Numbered from the stretch's first letter, positions 20,266 to 30,793 are shown. The stretch: 64,000 nucleotides of DNA from Flectonema sp. DT1601 (GCA_964019425.1 OZ025851.1:620001-684000); one strand, 5' to 3'. The notes: a model not told the origin generated them from the sequence alone. Program-made: numbers and translations.

Positions 20266-20912
20266 CTTCTATTTCTGTCAACCACATAATAGTTGTCACA
20301 ACAGTGCAGATCTTGTGCGATAAAGTGCCCCTTCTATTTCCCTTATTTTTTGATAAAGTAAACAGGGTTACCTATGAGCCATGAAGCTCTGCGGATGTCC
20401 TGAATTAGCAACTACCAATCAGTTAACAGTTTGATAACTTGTTCGTTGTTCCAAATTAAACAAAAATATTTTAAAGTGTGTCAAGTTCGAATCCCGGTGA
20501 AGGCAAGAAGTGTCTCTCTTTTGGTGGGTTGACATTCCCTGAAGAGAGATTTCAGAGATTTTAGAGATTAAGACTGTACTCTACACAGGATCTGTTTTTG
20601 AGTACATTCGTGTTGGAGTTTACATAACCCAGCACAAGGCCAAAGCTGGATGATGACAAAGGCCAGAACTGTGCCGCATGAGCATTGCGATGATTGCATA
20701 CGATGCGTCAAGTTTCACCTTGGCAAGCACAGTCTGGCCACTTACAGCTTTTTTAATATTGATTTGCTAATTTTTTACAACCTTTTCCCTTCCTCTGCTT
20801 TTCAAAGGAGATGTCACTTCTGCCCCAGTTCGATTCCCCGTGGCACATGGTTGTCTTCCTATATAGAAGACCAGACCACTGCGGGAGGGAGTGAATGATT
20901 CTTTTCAAGTTC
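20266..20912. other. Spacer upstream of U2, with two isolated box B motifs
   Basis: GTTCGAATCCC at 20485 and GTTCGATTCC at 20828 match Pol III box B, but neither sits in a foldable tRNA. The second lies about 80 nt upstream of U2. In trypanosomes U-snRNA genes use box A/B elements of an adjacent tRNA-like sequence, so this may be part of the U2 promoter. In trypanosomes that element is divergent, while here it points the same way as U2. Confidence 0.4.
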
Positions 20913-21101
20913 ATACCTTCTCGGCCTTTTGGCTAAGATCAAGTGTAGTATCTGTTCTTATCAGCTTAATATCTGATATGACACCTTGTGTGTCAACGAT
21001 ATTATAGTAATTTCTTGTTGGGGTGTCGGGTAGCTTGGGGCAACTCAGGTCCGGCACAAGTGTTGCCCTGGAGCTGCACCACATCCAGGAGTGGCACACC
21101 C
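20913..21101 (+). ncRNA. U2 spliceosomal snRNA
   Basis: The 5' part ATACCTTCTCGGCCTTTTGG then CTAAGATCAAGTGTAGTATC is almost identical to U2 of animals and yeast. It includes the branch-site recognition GTAGTA and stem IIa/IIc (TTATCAGCTTAATATCTGAT). An Sm-like site AATTTCTTG follows. The 3' stem-loop is GCTGCACCACATCCAGGAG-like, and the RNA ends at a T run. Length is about 189 nt, as usual. Conserved branch-site pairing fits the cis-introns seen in this window. Confidence 0.93.
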
Positions 21102-21345
21102 ATTTTTTATTATAAATCTATAAAAGAAAACTTCTCTTTTTTTATGAAAAGATTTGGTTATCAAGTCCCAAACGTCGTTATTTTGCTAGCGAACCGGTCA
21201 AGGCCGAAGCATTGACTGGATCATTACATTCGATTGAAATTTCCCGCCCTCTCCCCTTCTTTTGACTGATAACCATTACTAAATATCTACTGGGTGACAT
21301 ATTCTTTTGACCAACACTTGCGTTTTAAAAATAACTGTGACTGAT
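21102..21345. other. Spacer after U2
   Basis: No gene recognised. It may contain further rDNA-derived sequence leading into the 18S 3' end, but I cannot align it by eye. Confidence 0.35.
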
Positions 21346-21375
21346 GCTGTAGGTGAACCTGCAGCAGGATCATTA
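21346..21375 (+). pseudogene. 18S rRNA 3'-end fragment
   Basis: GCTGTAGGTGAACCTGCAGC followed by AGGATCATTA is the universal 3' end of 18S rRNA in its euglenozoan form (CCTGCAGC rather than CCTGCGGA). No 5.8S or 28S follows, so it is an isolated piece, about 90 nt before the dispersed repeat. Confidence 0.75.
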
Positions 21376-21464
21376 GCTAAGTCGAATCCTGTTAGTCAGT
21401 CGGTCAGCCTTGGTTGGCTGGTGAAGTTGCTTTTGTTGAAAGCCTCATAGTCTTCTTAGCAGTA

Positions 21465-22121
21465 TTTTTGAAAAAACGGGATCCTTTTGAACCCCTGAAG
21501 ACGTCGGTAAGCAAGGTGGAGCTGGGTTTGATAAGAGCAGCGGGTAAAAGAGCACAAACGTCTCGCTGCTATAAGAAGTGGTCAAGGGAGGAGTTGCTTA
21601 GCATTGGTGAGATGGTGAACTCTGCCACCAATGTGTCAAAGGCGATTGCATACTTCAAAAACCATCTTAACCACTGATGAGGAAGCGGGTGCTCGATTTA
21701 ATTGAGAATATCCGTGCCTATGGTGGCTGTGTGTTTGCTTCTCTGGTTTCAAGCACAGGTGATACACCGAACGCGTGGATTCCGTTTCCCTACAAGCAAC
21801 ATGGGCCTACAAATTGCTGGAACGGAAGGGTTGGATACCGTCTTGGAACCACTGAAGCTGCGACCCATCTCCGGCCGCTGGATCTAACTGTTATGGCCAA
21901 CTTCAAAGAAGCATCAAGCTTTCTTGGAGAGTGGATTACAGAGCAGATTCGCAAGCGGGAGGAAAAGTTGAAAAAAATCAAAGCAAAAAGCTGATAGAAA
22001 CTTTAAAGCACTCTGCGAAAGGGAAGGGTCCAAAAGGAGCTCCTGAATCCGAACCCATGTCAAAATGGATGAAGGAGCTCACAAAACGAAGAACATTCGA
22101 GGACCGCAAATTGGGTGGATA
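21465..22121 (+). repeat. Dispersed repeat, copy B (possible pogo-like transposon remnant)
   Basis: Homologous to 1399-2100 in the opposite orientation, from TTTTTGAAAAAACGG to GGGTGGATA. Two open segments in different frames look like decayed protein. The first (SRCYKKWSREELLSIGEM) resembles a helix-turn-helix of the psq type. The second (THLRPLDLTVMANFKEAS) resembles the end of a DDE_1 domain. No terminal inverted repeats were found, so the class is uncertain. Confidence 0.55.
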
Positions 22122-22449
22122 GTGACAGCCCTTGATAGCATTACGAAAAATACTATCACGGCTGGTTTTATAAAAACAGGTATTGTCAATCCTGCAAATC
22201 CACCCGAGCTCCTGATACTAAATTATCGACATTTTGAACTGGTTAAAGTTCTCAGGCTGGTCTTTCTGGAATCCGAATTTTACTAAGTGTTCTGTGAATG
22301 ATTCTACTAAAAAAACTTTTGATATAATAAAGATGGTGGATTTGGCCATTTTTTTGGAGATTTGGAGACTTTTTATACACCATGATATTTATAATTACAG
22401 TATCAAGTTACCCCCCGCAGGCAATTTTACAAACACCACACATTAGAAG
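22122..22449. other. Spacer before the secreted-protein gene
   Basis: No gene seen. A pyrimidine tract ending CCCCCCGCAG at 22411-22420 lies 30 nt before the next ATG and is a likely SL acceptor. Confidence 0.5.
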
Positions 22450-23279
22450 ATGTCTTTCCTTTCATTCATCTTTGTGGTTCTGCTCGCCTGCATTCAGATC
22501 TCGAGCGCTGCCGAAGAATTTGTATGTATTGTTTGTTTATTATTATGGGAAGGTGTATTATGGGTTAGTCAAGAGCTACACTACTATTCGGTCTATCAAA
22601 GACAAGTCTCTTTTAAGGATTCGTTCCAGGCAATCTGCTACTGATCGAAATGTTTAGTAGTCTTGTCTCTGTTGAAGACGACTAACGTCTTGATGCTTTC
22701 ATTTGGTTAGCAGTCATGTGGTAATGGTGACAAAAAAAAAAAAAAAAACAGCTTTCATGGGGTGAGTCTCTAGAGAAGTGTGCCGAGAAAGCATGGGATG
22801 ATTATTCAGACCTTGCGAATCAATGTCAGAAAAAATTTGCTGAGCAGAGAAACAAGCCTGAAGTAATCGCTCAATTAAAAACATGTGATGCACTATACTG
22901 TGTGAGTGTTGGTGGACTCTGGAATGCAACTTCACTGACTTGTGACTATGAGACTGATGGTTTTAGGAGCTGTGGTGTTTCTTGTGACTGTATGGAGAAT
23001 AACTATCCTAAATTTATGAACTGCACGAGAATCGAACTTCTTAAATTATATGATCACAAACCTTGTCATGATTCGGAAATGTACAAATGTGTCGGTGACA
23101 CACTTGAAGATGAATTCGTTAGCGAATGTAAAAGAGGAGTCAAAGACGGTAGAATCAGTTGGATGGATGCTCCAGTCCCAAAAAGCTGCGACAGTAAAAA
23201 GATCTGTCAAGGTTCTTCACTTTCTCCAATTGGTTTGTTGGCAATTGTGTTGACCATTTTAACTGTTTTCTTTTCTTAG
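22450..23279 (+). CDS. Secreted, probably GPI-anchored cysteine-rich protein
   Basis: Exon 1 (22450-22521) encodes a signal peptide (MSFLSFIFVVLLACIQISSA). A 230-nt intron (GTATGT ... CAG) follows, then exon 2 (22752-23279), both phase 0, for 199 residues. The mature region has about 14 cysteines, including CGVSCDCMENN and CDSKKICQG, and likely disulfides. It ends in a hydrophobic tail (SPIGLLAIVLTILTVFFS) with no cytosolic residues, which is the usual GPI-attachment signal. I do not recognise the family; a surface coat protein is a reasonable inference. Confidence 0.7.
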
Positions 23280-25135
23280 GATTCTACTTCTTTATTAATG
23301 TTGGTTATTCCTGGGAAAAAAAAAAAAGGAAAAAAAAAAAAAGGAAAAAAAAAAAAAAATTAAAACGAAAAACTGTTCATCATGATATAATAATTGTGAT
23401 TTTTATGTTTATCGTTTTTTTGATATAAAAAAAAAACCTCCCTCCCGGTCCGATGATGGACAGGGGAAGGAAAAATATAACAATAATAATAATAATAATA
23501 ATAATAATCCGTTTCCAGCAGCTTTCTCCTGTAGATTCACCAAGGGCTTAATGTTTTTTTTTTTTTTTTTTTTTTTTTTTGCTAACATGTGGCAAATGCC
23601 TAAATTACTGCTTGTTACATTGGTGTGCCCAGAAGGCACGTCCGTGACTCACGGATTTGTCGGTAAGTTTCCTGTTTTTATTTTTATTTTTAAAAAAAAA
23701 AAAAAAAAAGCTTGTTCACGCTGTTACGCGTCAAGAACCTTTTCTGACCACCTGGTTTTCTCAAAATGGAAAAGGATTAAAACAATGGAGCCTATAAAAA
23801 ACTTTTTTTTTTAAATTCGCAACTGTTCCGGTTGAAAGTTGAAACCGTCTTTGACTTTTTGGAAAGGAAAGTTACGCGTAATCAGGTTAGTTATTTCATC
23901 ACATTATATGTATGCTGTCTTCTTTCTCTTCCCCCTGGATGTAGATCCCCCCAGGACTTGGGCATATGTATTCAAAATATCTCATTCTTTGGGCGTGCAA
24001 TTCCACATTCAAAAACAAAAATTATTTCTTTTTTTTTTTTTTTTTTTTTTTCAACCGTCTGTTGATTACTAAAGTCTTCTCAGGGTGTATTACCCTGTTT
24101 TTCATCAACTACTGTAAAAAAGAAGGAAGAAAAAAAAAAAACACACAATTTTTTTTTTTTTCTTGAGATGGCAAGTTTTTGTTTCCTTTTTTTTCTGCCT
24201 TCTCTTAATTAATCATTTTTTTCTTTTTCCCAACCCAAAAAACACGATATTCGGACAGTCTGCAGAAGGAAAAAAAAAAAAAAAAAAAAAAAACCTTCTT
24301 TCGCGTGTGTCTTTATTCCTAGCCTCCTAAAATGGTTAAAAAAAAAAACTAAGTTCCTAATAATAGGTTTTTCCATTCGTTATCTGCAGAGTGTTTCCTC
24401 TCTCCTTAGGACGGGTTCACAGATTGCCATGTCGTTGAACCCAAGAAGTGGATGACTGTTGCAGGAAGAAGGAAAATAAAAATAAAAAAAAAAGAAGAAT
24501 GAAAAAAAAAATAAAAAAATCATCCCTGCAATTGCAAGCATTTGCGTTCTTGGAATCTTTTGAAAATTAAAAAAATTGTACAGCCCGTTCAGTAAGGAAA
24601 AGAAAAGAAAGGTAAAGGGAGAATATCCTATTTTACTGTTTGTAACAAAAAAAAAAAAAAAAAAAAAAAAAGCGGCTGTACACGAAATTTAATTACATTG
24701 GATATGTGACCTTAAATTCAGTACCAACCCCCCTTGTTGGCTTTTTTGGTACGAGAGAGCCACCTATCTTTTGAAACTTTTCGTAGTTTAAACAAAAAAA
24801 AAAGGGGGAAGGGAGAAAAAAAAAAAAAAAAAGGCAGCTAAAAAATATCAATTTAAATAAATAAATCTAATAATAATAATCCCTCCCAAGAAAAAAAATA
24901 TTAATTAAAAAAAAAAAAAAAAAAAAGGAAATAACCGAAAGTTATAATTAGAATGAAGAAAGAGATCTTATAATTTATTTATTTATAATAATTATTACTG
25001 GTCGTTATTTGATTTTTTTGGAATACTTCGAAATGTGTTATCTTATAATTGGTGAGAGTGTCGGATTTTACTTTTTCAACTCAGGTAACCAAGGGGGAAG
25101 GGAAAAAAAAAAAAAAAAAAATAAAGATAGTAAAA
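23280..25135. other. Gene-free spacer, very rich in A and T runs
   Basis: At least fifteen homopolymer runs of 10-30 nt. One ordered spot at 23625-23655 forms two adjacent perfect hairpins (GTGCC/GGCAC, then TCCGTG/CACGGA). The last part contains a likely SL acceptor (TTTTCAACTCAG, AG at 25083-25084) for the next gene. Confidence 0.5.
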
Positions 25136-26791
25136 ATGTGGATGAAAATCGGAGCGTCAGTCGTGATTGGCTCTGCCATATGGGAAGCGTGGGTTCGACG
25201 CTTAGCTGGGTCAAAAAAAGCTGGTGCGAAGGCAGAAACTAATCCGTTTATGAATTTGCAACCTGTAAACCACTACAGGAGAAGATACATCTGGCCAGGT
25301 GCGTTGTTAGTCCCACTTCGATTATCGATGATGATAACGTTGCTGTTGATTGCTGCGTTCATTGGACTCATTGTTTGCAAAACTGGTAGCACTAACAAAC
25401 CTCTCACGGGAATTCGAAAGATTTTAGTAAACTACGGGATTCGAACTTGTGCGAGATTGATTCTATTCTGTCTCGGATTTCATTATATCTCCGTGAAGGG
25501 CACGGAGAACCGCAAAGACGACGTAGCCCCCATCATTGTAGGAAATCACAGAGGACCATTTGAGCCAATATACCTCGTAGCATTCCACAACTTATCGATG
25601 GTATCAGCTGCTGAGAACAGATGGCCAGTATTGAAGTACGGGATGGATGCTCTTCAATTCATATTCGTACACAGACGAGGCCCTGGTCGTAAGGGTGTGG
25701 TTGATTTAATCTGTGATAGAGCAAAGACAAAAGGATTCCCACAAGTAGGATTATTCCCAGAAGGAACTACAACTAATGGAACTGCTATTATTAACTTCAA
25801 GGCTGGTGCATTCATACCGGGGGTTCCAGTCCAGCCAATTGCTTTTGAATTTCCAAACTCAGATGTGGATGTGGACCCTTCTTGGGTATTCGGTGTTCGT
25901 GGTCCTAATATGGGATTGTTTAACGTCGTTCTCAGACTCATGTCGTCTTGGCATAATCCAATGACTGTAACTTACTTACCTGTCGCAACTCCAACAAAAC
26001 TTGAAAAGAAAGATGCTGGAGCGTTTGCAGAACGCGTCAGAAAGCAAATTGCAAAAGCTCTATCGGTACCTGTGACTGAGCACGCTCAGGAAGATGCTAT
26101 TTTAGCTACGGCAGCACTGAAGGTGGATATGCCGCCAAGAAATGCCGTCGTTGAATGGGGGAAGGTGAAGAAACTTTGGGACCTTAGCTTAAATGAAGCA
26201 AAAGACCTGCTGCAGAAATTCTCAAAAGCTGACAGCAACTGCGACGGTGAAATATCAGTTGAAGACTTCACCAAAGTATTGGGACTACCTCCTTCATCAC
26301 CACTACTGGATGGATTGTTTAATATGATGAATACTCGCGCTGGGGGTAGTAACACTATAAATTTCAGAGAATTCTTATCGGGAATGGCGAAGGCAAGTGG
26401 AAACATGTCTCGATCTGATAAATGTCAGCTTTGCTTCAACGCCTTTGACTTTGACGGAACTGATACCATTTCGATGAATGAATTTCGTTGTATGTTAAAG
26501 CTTGGTTGGAGAGAGATATCTCCTACGGAAGTTTCGGATCTTTTCAACAGAATTTCTGAGGGAAGCAGCAGCATCTCAAATTCTCAATTCTTATCATTCG
26601 TCGACTCAAACGAGGAGTTTCTCGTCTTGTTTGATATCCTACGTCGGGAAGGTGAACACGCAGTTCAAGACAGCGGTAGTGAAGATGATGAGGTCAGCAG
26701 AAAGGTTCACGGACGCCAACTTGGAGCCAGAGCATCATTCTTACGAAACAGAGAGAAGATAATTATGGCAAAAGACAAACAAGATGACTAA
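25136..26791 (+). CDS. Lysophospholipid acyltransferase with EF hands (LPCAT-like)
   Basis: 551 residues. Single-pass hydrophobic segment at about 55-80, then a PlsC-type acyltransferase domain with motif I NHRGPFEP (138-143, HX4E instead of HX4D), motif III FPEGTTTNG (207-215) and PVQPIAF. A C-terminal calcium-binding part has EF-hand loops KADSNCDGEISVEDF and DFDGTDTISMNEF plus a degenerate one. This architecture is that of animal LPCAT1/2, which remodel phosphatidylcholine or make PAF in the ER. The start was chosen at 25136 because a likely SL acceptor lies at 25084. An ATG-less extension upstream runs through a poly-lysine tract and looks untranslated. The Glu in motif I is an oddity and could affect activity. 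Confidence 0.85.
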   Translation: MWMKIGASVVIGSAIWEAWVRRLAGSKKAGAKAETNPFMNLQPVNHYRRRYIWPGALLVPLRLSMMITLLLIAAFIGLIVCKTGSTNKPLTGIRKILVNYGIRTCARLILFCLGFHYISVKGTENRKDDVAPIIVGNHRGPFEPIYLVAFHNLSMVSAAENRWPVLKYGMDALQFIFVHRRGPGRKGVVDLICDRAKTKGFPQVGLFPEGTTTNGTAIINFKAGAFIPGVPVQPIAFEFPNSDVDVDPSWVFGVRGPNMGLFNVVLRLMSSWHNPMTVTYLPVATPTKLEKKDAGAFAERVRKQIAKALSVPVTEHAQEDAILATAALKVDMPPRNAVVEWGKVKKLWDLSLNEAKDLLQKFSKADSNCDGEISVEDFTKVLGLPPSSPLLDGLFNMMNTRAGGSNTINFREFLSGMAKASGNMSRSDKCQLCFNAFDFDGTDTISMNEFRCMLKLGWREISPTEVSDLFNRISEGSSSISNSQFLSFVDSNEEFLVLFDILRREGEHAVQDSGSEDDEVSRKVHGRQLGARASFLRNREKIIMAKDKQDD

Positions 26792-27335
26792 AAAAGTTTT
26801 CCTTCCTTTATGTTTAATTACAGCATCGAGTTGCTTCCGGTCTTTTTTTTCGCGTATCCATCAGTTCTCCTCAACTTTCTTCTAGCTAACAATATCGTAA
26901 CTTTTACCTATTAATTAATTGGTTAATTGTTTTTTCTGTTTCTGCGTACCTCAACTAACAGTGTAGCGCTGGTCAGTTTCTTTTTTTTTCCTTCTTTTTT
27001 ATATTTTTGTTTTTTTATTGTATTTTTTTTTATATTCGTTAATAATAATATCCCGCAATGTTGGGAAAGGAAAAGAAAAAAAAAAAAAAAAAAAAAGCTG
27101 TATTCTAAAAAGGGCTAACTTGCTAATAAACTCATCTAATCAATCGACTTTCAACAGTTCGAAAAAAAAACTAGAGCATGTGTGTTTTCTTCGCAGCATT
27201 GCAAGAGAAGTGGAATTGTGTCTTTGGAAGCTTGACTCAGAGTTTTACCAAAACATTTGAAGACTTCTCGTTTTCACAAATAGAATTCCAGCTGACAAAG
27301 AACAGCGAAAGAACTACCCAGCAGGGACTAAAATG

Positions 27336-27366
<31 letters not shown>

Positions 27367-27641
27367 TTCACACACTCTGCGATCTAACAAAAAAATATTT
27401 TATTTTACGGAATCTTTGATACTGAAAATGTTACATTTCTTGTTCTATTGAAGAAAAAAAAAAAAAAAAAAAGTGGAAAAAAAAACAAAAAAACAAAAAA
27501 TAATAATAATATAAAGCACTGCGTACCAACAATACTAACGGTCGACTTTTGATTGTAATTCTTGTTATTATTAATTACACTGCAGGGGGGGGGGTGACAG
27601 ACTGTTCCTCAAAAAAAAGAAGTTTTGTTGAATATAAAAAG
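26792..27641. other. Spacer with long homopolymers
   Basis: No gene seen. Several A runs of 18-25 nt. A likely acceptor (ACACTGCAG at 27577-27585) precedes the next start by 56 nt. Confidence 0.5.
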
Positions 27642-29594
27642 ATGAATCGTATCGAAGAGCTGAAGCAATCGATGGAAGAAGAACGCGCCATGCGCAGAGA
27701 ATTGTTGGCTAACGTTGCCGGTCTTCAACTTGATCTCACCAATGCAGCAGAGAGGAGTAAAGAGAGGCTACAGGAACAGTTAGAACGTGAAGAGAAACAA
27801 CGAGAAGATAAAATACAAAGCGTACGGAATAACATAAGCAAAATATTATCAAATAACAACACCGCTGAAACACACAAGCAACGGCCCCCATCGCAATCTC
27901 CTATGCCATCACCTTTCGAACTTCGTGAGCGGGCATTGAACTTGATCACTTATAAGGGTGGGCTTCCAAAGAGGGTACCAAAGGTTCAACCTTCGACAGA
28001 AAAAACGCAATCATCGGGAATTGAACTGTACGCAATGGATACGAAAATGAATGTTTTTAGAGATGACAGAGAAGAAGATCTTTTAAATGATTCTATTGAG
28101 CAGCCTGCTCCGGAAAGGACAGTTCCTTCACCACATCCTGCGAGTCACACGACATCAGCTGAGAAGGTAAATAACGTTATCGATAATATCGCTGTTGGTG
28201 TTGCACATCGAAGAGATCAAGTTCAATACCGACACAAGCACAGTGATAAGGGTGAGTTCACCTATTTTGATGAGTGTCTTACTCCTGAGGGATTTAATCC
28301 CAATGTACCTTCACCAAAACTTTCGTGTTCTTCAGAAGTTGGAGTAGAAGAAGATCAGAATATGTGGCGCAGTCCAGTAGGGGGGATGCACACTTCTCGT
28401 TCAATATCACCCTCAGCAAGCAGTCAAAGAATGAGATCAGCTTCAGGCTCCAGTTACAACAGTTTGATTGAGTTTCGTGAACGGCAACGCCACGGCTCTG
28501 GTTCACCTTCGACAGTTGGCTACAGCGGTAGTCCCAACGACTTTGCTGCGAGAGCTTCGCAGTCTAAATCACCTTCAAATATCTACTCTCCGTTGCAAAG
28601 CGCTAGAAGTAGATCACCAATTTCGGAAGTATCAGTTGGTCGGAATCGAACTGGACAGAGTGAAAATCCACTCACTGATCTTGATACAAGAAGAAGAGTA
28701 AGACAAGGGTCATTAGATAAATACTCACCTATGAGAGGGAGATCTCCACCAGCTGCTGTAAAACCTGCAGGTAAGAATAGTACGAGACGAGGGTACACAC
28801 CAACTCAACGAAGTCATTCTCAGACTTCAACATCTTCGATAATCAAAAGAGGATACGTTACAAACAAACCAATTACAAATACTACTCCACCCCGTAGACA
28901 ATATAAACCTATTGATAAAGACTTGGCTAGACAACGTGCCATCCGCGCAGCAAAAGCCCTGCGAGAGCAGCAGGCTGCCCCCGAACGTCGAAGAGAAGTT
29001 CGCACTCAAGAACTCTTAAGACGAACTCAGAATAGAATAGAAGGGTTCTGTCAATACAGAGGAATCACTGATAGGAATTCAGCGGTAGAAAATATAACAG
29101 CGGGAAGGTTAAGAGAGCAGCAGGTGAATAGAAAGAAGAGAGAAAGAGCTAATGAACTTCGAGAGCAATGGCTTCAGAAAGGTAAAGAACGAGAGCGTGA
29201 GGAGTATCTCGCGTCGTTGACGGTGAGGCAAAATTGTAGAAAAAGAACGGCGTCAATACAATCGAGACCTCCACTTCCTGGAACTCACGCTAATGAGAGG
29301 AGGAGAACATCATCATCATCATCGTATGGACAACAGAAAGTAACGAAACCTTCTCGACAGTCAGAGACGTGGGAAGCATCCAGCCCACCGGGAGAGACTC
29401 GTGCAGACCTTCCCGAGAGTCGGGTATCTCATCCACTTCCTAATTACTCAACGAGAACACGTTCTGCTGTCACTCCAATTAATTACAGCGACGTCAACTC
29501 ATCCTTCACAAGTATTGGATCAGAGAGAGTCGTTACAGTAAATCTATTCGATACGACTCTGATGTCAGAGCCAACCTCTCCTGGAGGAATCTAA
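27642..29594 (+). CDS. Disordered coiled-coil protein, unknown
   Basis: 650 residues. The N-terminus is a strong coiled coil (EELKQSMEEERAMRRELLAN, residues about 1-75). The centre (about 90-430) is Ser/Pro/Arg-rich with many SP and RSxSP sites, suggesting heavy phosphorylation. A second charged helical region (about 430-540, RAIRAAKALREQQAAPERRR, REQWLQKGKEREREEYL) follows, then a disordered tail. This make-up is common in cytoskeletal or basal-body proteins, but that is inference only. The frame is open 31 codons upstream of the chosen ATG. The chosen start is the first ATG after the acceptor and begins the coiled coil. Confidence 0.7.
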   Translation: MNRIEELKQSMEEERAMRRELLANVAGLQLDLTNAAERSKERLQEQLEREEKQREDKIQSVRNNISKILSNNNTAETHKQRPPSQSPMPSPFELRERALNLITYKGGLPKRVPKVQPSTEKTQSSGIELYAMDTKMNVFRDDREEDLLNDSIEQPAPERTVPSPHPASHTTSAEKVNNVIDNIAVGVAHRRDQVQYRHKHSDKGEFTYFDECLTPEGFNPNVPSPKLSCSSEVGVEEDQNMWRSPVGGMHTSRSISPSASSQRMRSASGSSYNSLIEFRERQRHGSGSPSTVGYSGSPNDFAARASQSKSPSNIYSPLQSARSRSPISEVSVGRNRTGQSENPLTDLDTRRRVRQGSLDKYSPMRGRSPPAAVKPAGKNSTRRGYTPTQRSHSQTSTSSIIKRGYVTNKPITNTTPPRRQYKPIDKDLARQRAIRAAKALREQQAAPERRREVRTQELLRRTQNRIEGFCQYRGITDRNSAVENITAGRLREQQVNRKKRERANELREQWLQKGKEREREEYLASLTVRQNCRKRTASIQSRPPLPGTHANERRRTSSSSSYGQQKVTKPSRQSETWEASSPPGETRADLPESRVSHPLPNYSTRTRSAVTPINYSDVNSSFTSIGSERVVTVNLFDTTLMSEPTSPGGI

Positions 29595-29962
29595 AGGAGT
29601 CTATTTATATATTTTTTTCTTTACTTTTTAAAAACATACGGTTGTTGTAAAAAGGTGTTTGGCTTCTCCTTTCCCCTGCTGTTCTTAAACACCTTTTTCC
29701 TGTCTTTAGATTTTTTTAATTTTTTTATTTTTTTATTATTATTTTAGATTTTAAATTAGTTAAGGATTTTTTTTTTTTTTTTTTTTTGCATTTTAACCAG
29801 TATTGCAAGAGCTAAAAATAGATGTTGGGCTGCACACGCAAACCTCCATTAGCTTTCTCAGTTTAAGTCGGTTCACAGTTTTCAAAAAAATATTAGTCAA
29901 GTGTTGTTTCCCTTTAACTGATTTGTTGTATCTTCTCTTACAAAGATAATAATAAATAATAA
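29595..29962. other. Spacer with a copy of repeat R2
   Basis: T-rich. Positions 29847-29878 (CTTTCTCAGTTTAAGTCGG then TTCACAG) match the repeats at 45964 and 46441. A likely acceptor CTTACAAAG (29937-29945) precedes the next ATG. Confidence 0.5.
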
Positions 29963-30793
29963 ATGCCGGGAGGTACCATCAGTCTTTACCCAGTCAATGC
30001 GGCACCCATTCCATATACTTTATTAAGCATTGAGTACGAGTTGTTACATAATGGTGTTGCTGTTTGTAAATGGGACAATCACAAGACGAGGAATGCTCTG
30101 ACCAGGAATATGGTTATGGAAACGATGGCTGTAATTGAACACATGAAAAGAGATGATAAAGTGAGAGTAGCTGTGTGGGGTGGGAGAACGAATTGGGGAT
30201 CAGGTTTAGATTTGAAGAGAAATCAATTCGTTGGAATCCCGCAGTCAATTATCGACGACTACACTTCTCGCGGGATCTTCCCTCCAACAGAAGGAGACAA
30301 CGTGTTGAGGGGTCTGACTCTTTCATTTTGGGAATTTCCAAAAATATCAATTGCTGCTGTCGAAGGGTTTGCTGTTGGAGGAGCCTGCAACATGGCACTC
30401 GCCGGACAACATGATTTGGTCATCGCGTCTGACACATCCAGGTTTGTGTATCCATTTATGAAATTAGGAATAACACCAGAACTTGGATCTTCAACAATAC
30501 TTCCTTCGATTATTGGTCTTCCGAGAGCAAAGGAACTCCTCCTTCTCGGGGAATGGTTCGATGCAAAGGAAGCACATCGAATGGGATTAGTGAACCGCCT
30601 GACTGCTAACCCTTGGGAGTCAGCTATTACTATTGCGGGACAGCTTTCAGCTAGTGAGAAACAACACACTCTGAGAGCGTGTAAAAAACTTCTCAACGCT
30701 TATCCAAGGGCACAGCTGAACGAAACCTTCCCAAGAGAAATGGTTACCATGTCGGAGATGTCAGCACAGAAATGGGCTTTTGCGAAATTATAA
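29963..30793 (+). CDS. Enoyl-CoA hydratase/isomerase family, probably peroxisomal
   Basis: 276 residues, single exon, crotonase fold. Seen: substrate-end WDNHKTRNALTRNM, oxyanion-hole segment GSGLDLKR (commonly GADLKE), AVEGFAVGGACNMALA, and ITPELGSSTILP, where the Glu matches the catalytic acid of Delta3,Delta2-enoyl-CoA isomerases rather than the two-Glu pattern of hydratases. The C-terminus ends in AKL, an accepted peroxisomal PTS1 tripeptide. The protein therefore probably isomerises unsaturated fatty acyl-CoA for peroxisomal beta-oxidation. Isomerase versus another crotonase activity cannot be fixed from sequence. Confidence 0.85.
   Translation: MPGGTISLYPVNAAPIPYTLLSIEYELLHNGVAVCKWDNHKTRNALTRNMVMETMAVIEHMKRDDKVRVAVWGGRTNWGSGLDLKRNQFVGIPQSIIDDYTSRGIFPPTEGDNVLRGLTLSFWEFPKISIAAVEGFAVGGACNMALAGQHDLVIASDTSRFVYPFMKLGITPELGSSTILPSIIGLPRAKELLLLGEWFDAKEAHRMGLVNRLTANPWESAITIAGQLSASEKQHTLRACKKLLNAYPRAQLNETFPREMVTMSEMSAQKWAFAKL

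Noticed and set aside
20461-20520. tRNA gene suggested by GTTCGAATCCC
   Set aside because: No box A, no acceptor pairing and no cloverleaf; only a box B word.
21670-21720. Hammerhead ribozyme core suggested by CTGATGAGGAAGCGG in the dispersed repeat
   Set aside because: The required GAAA and flanking stem pairing are not present in either copy.
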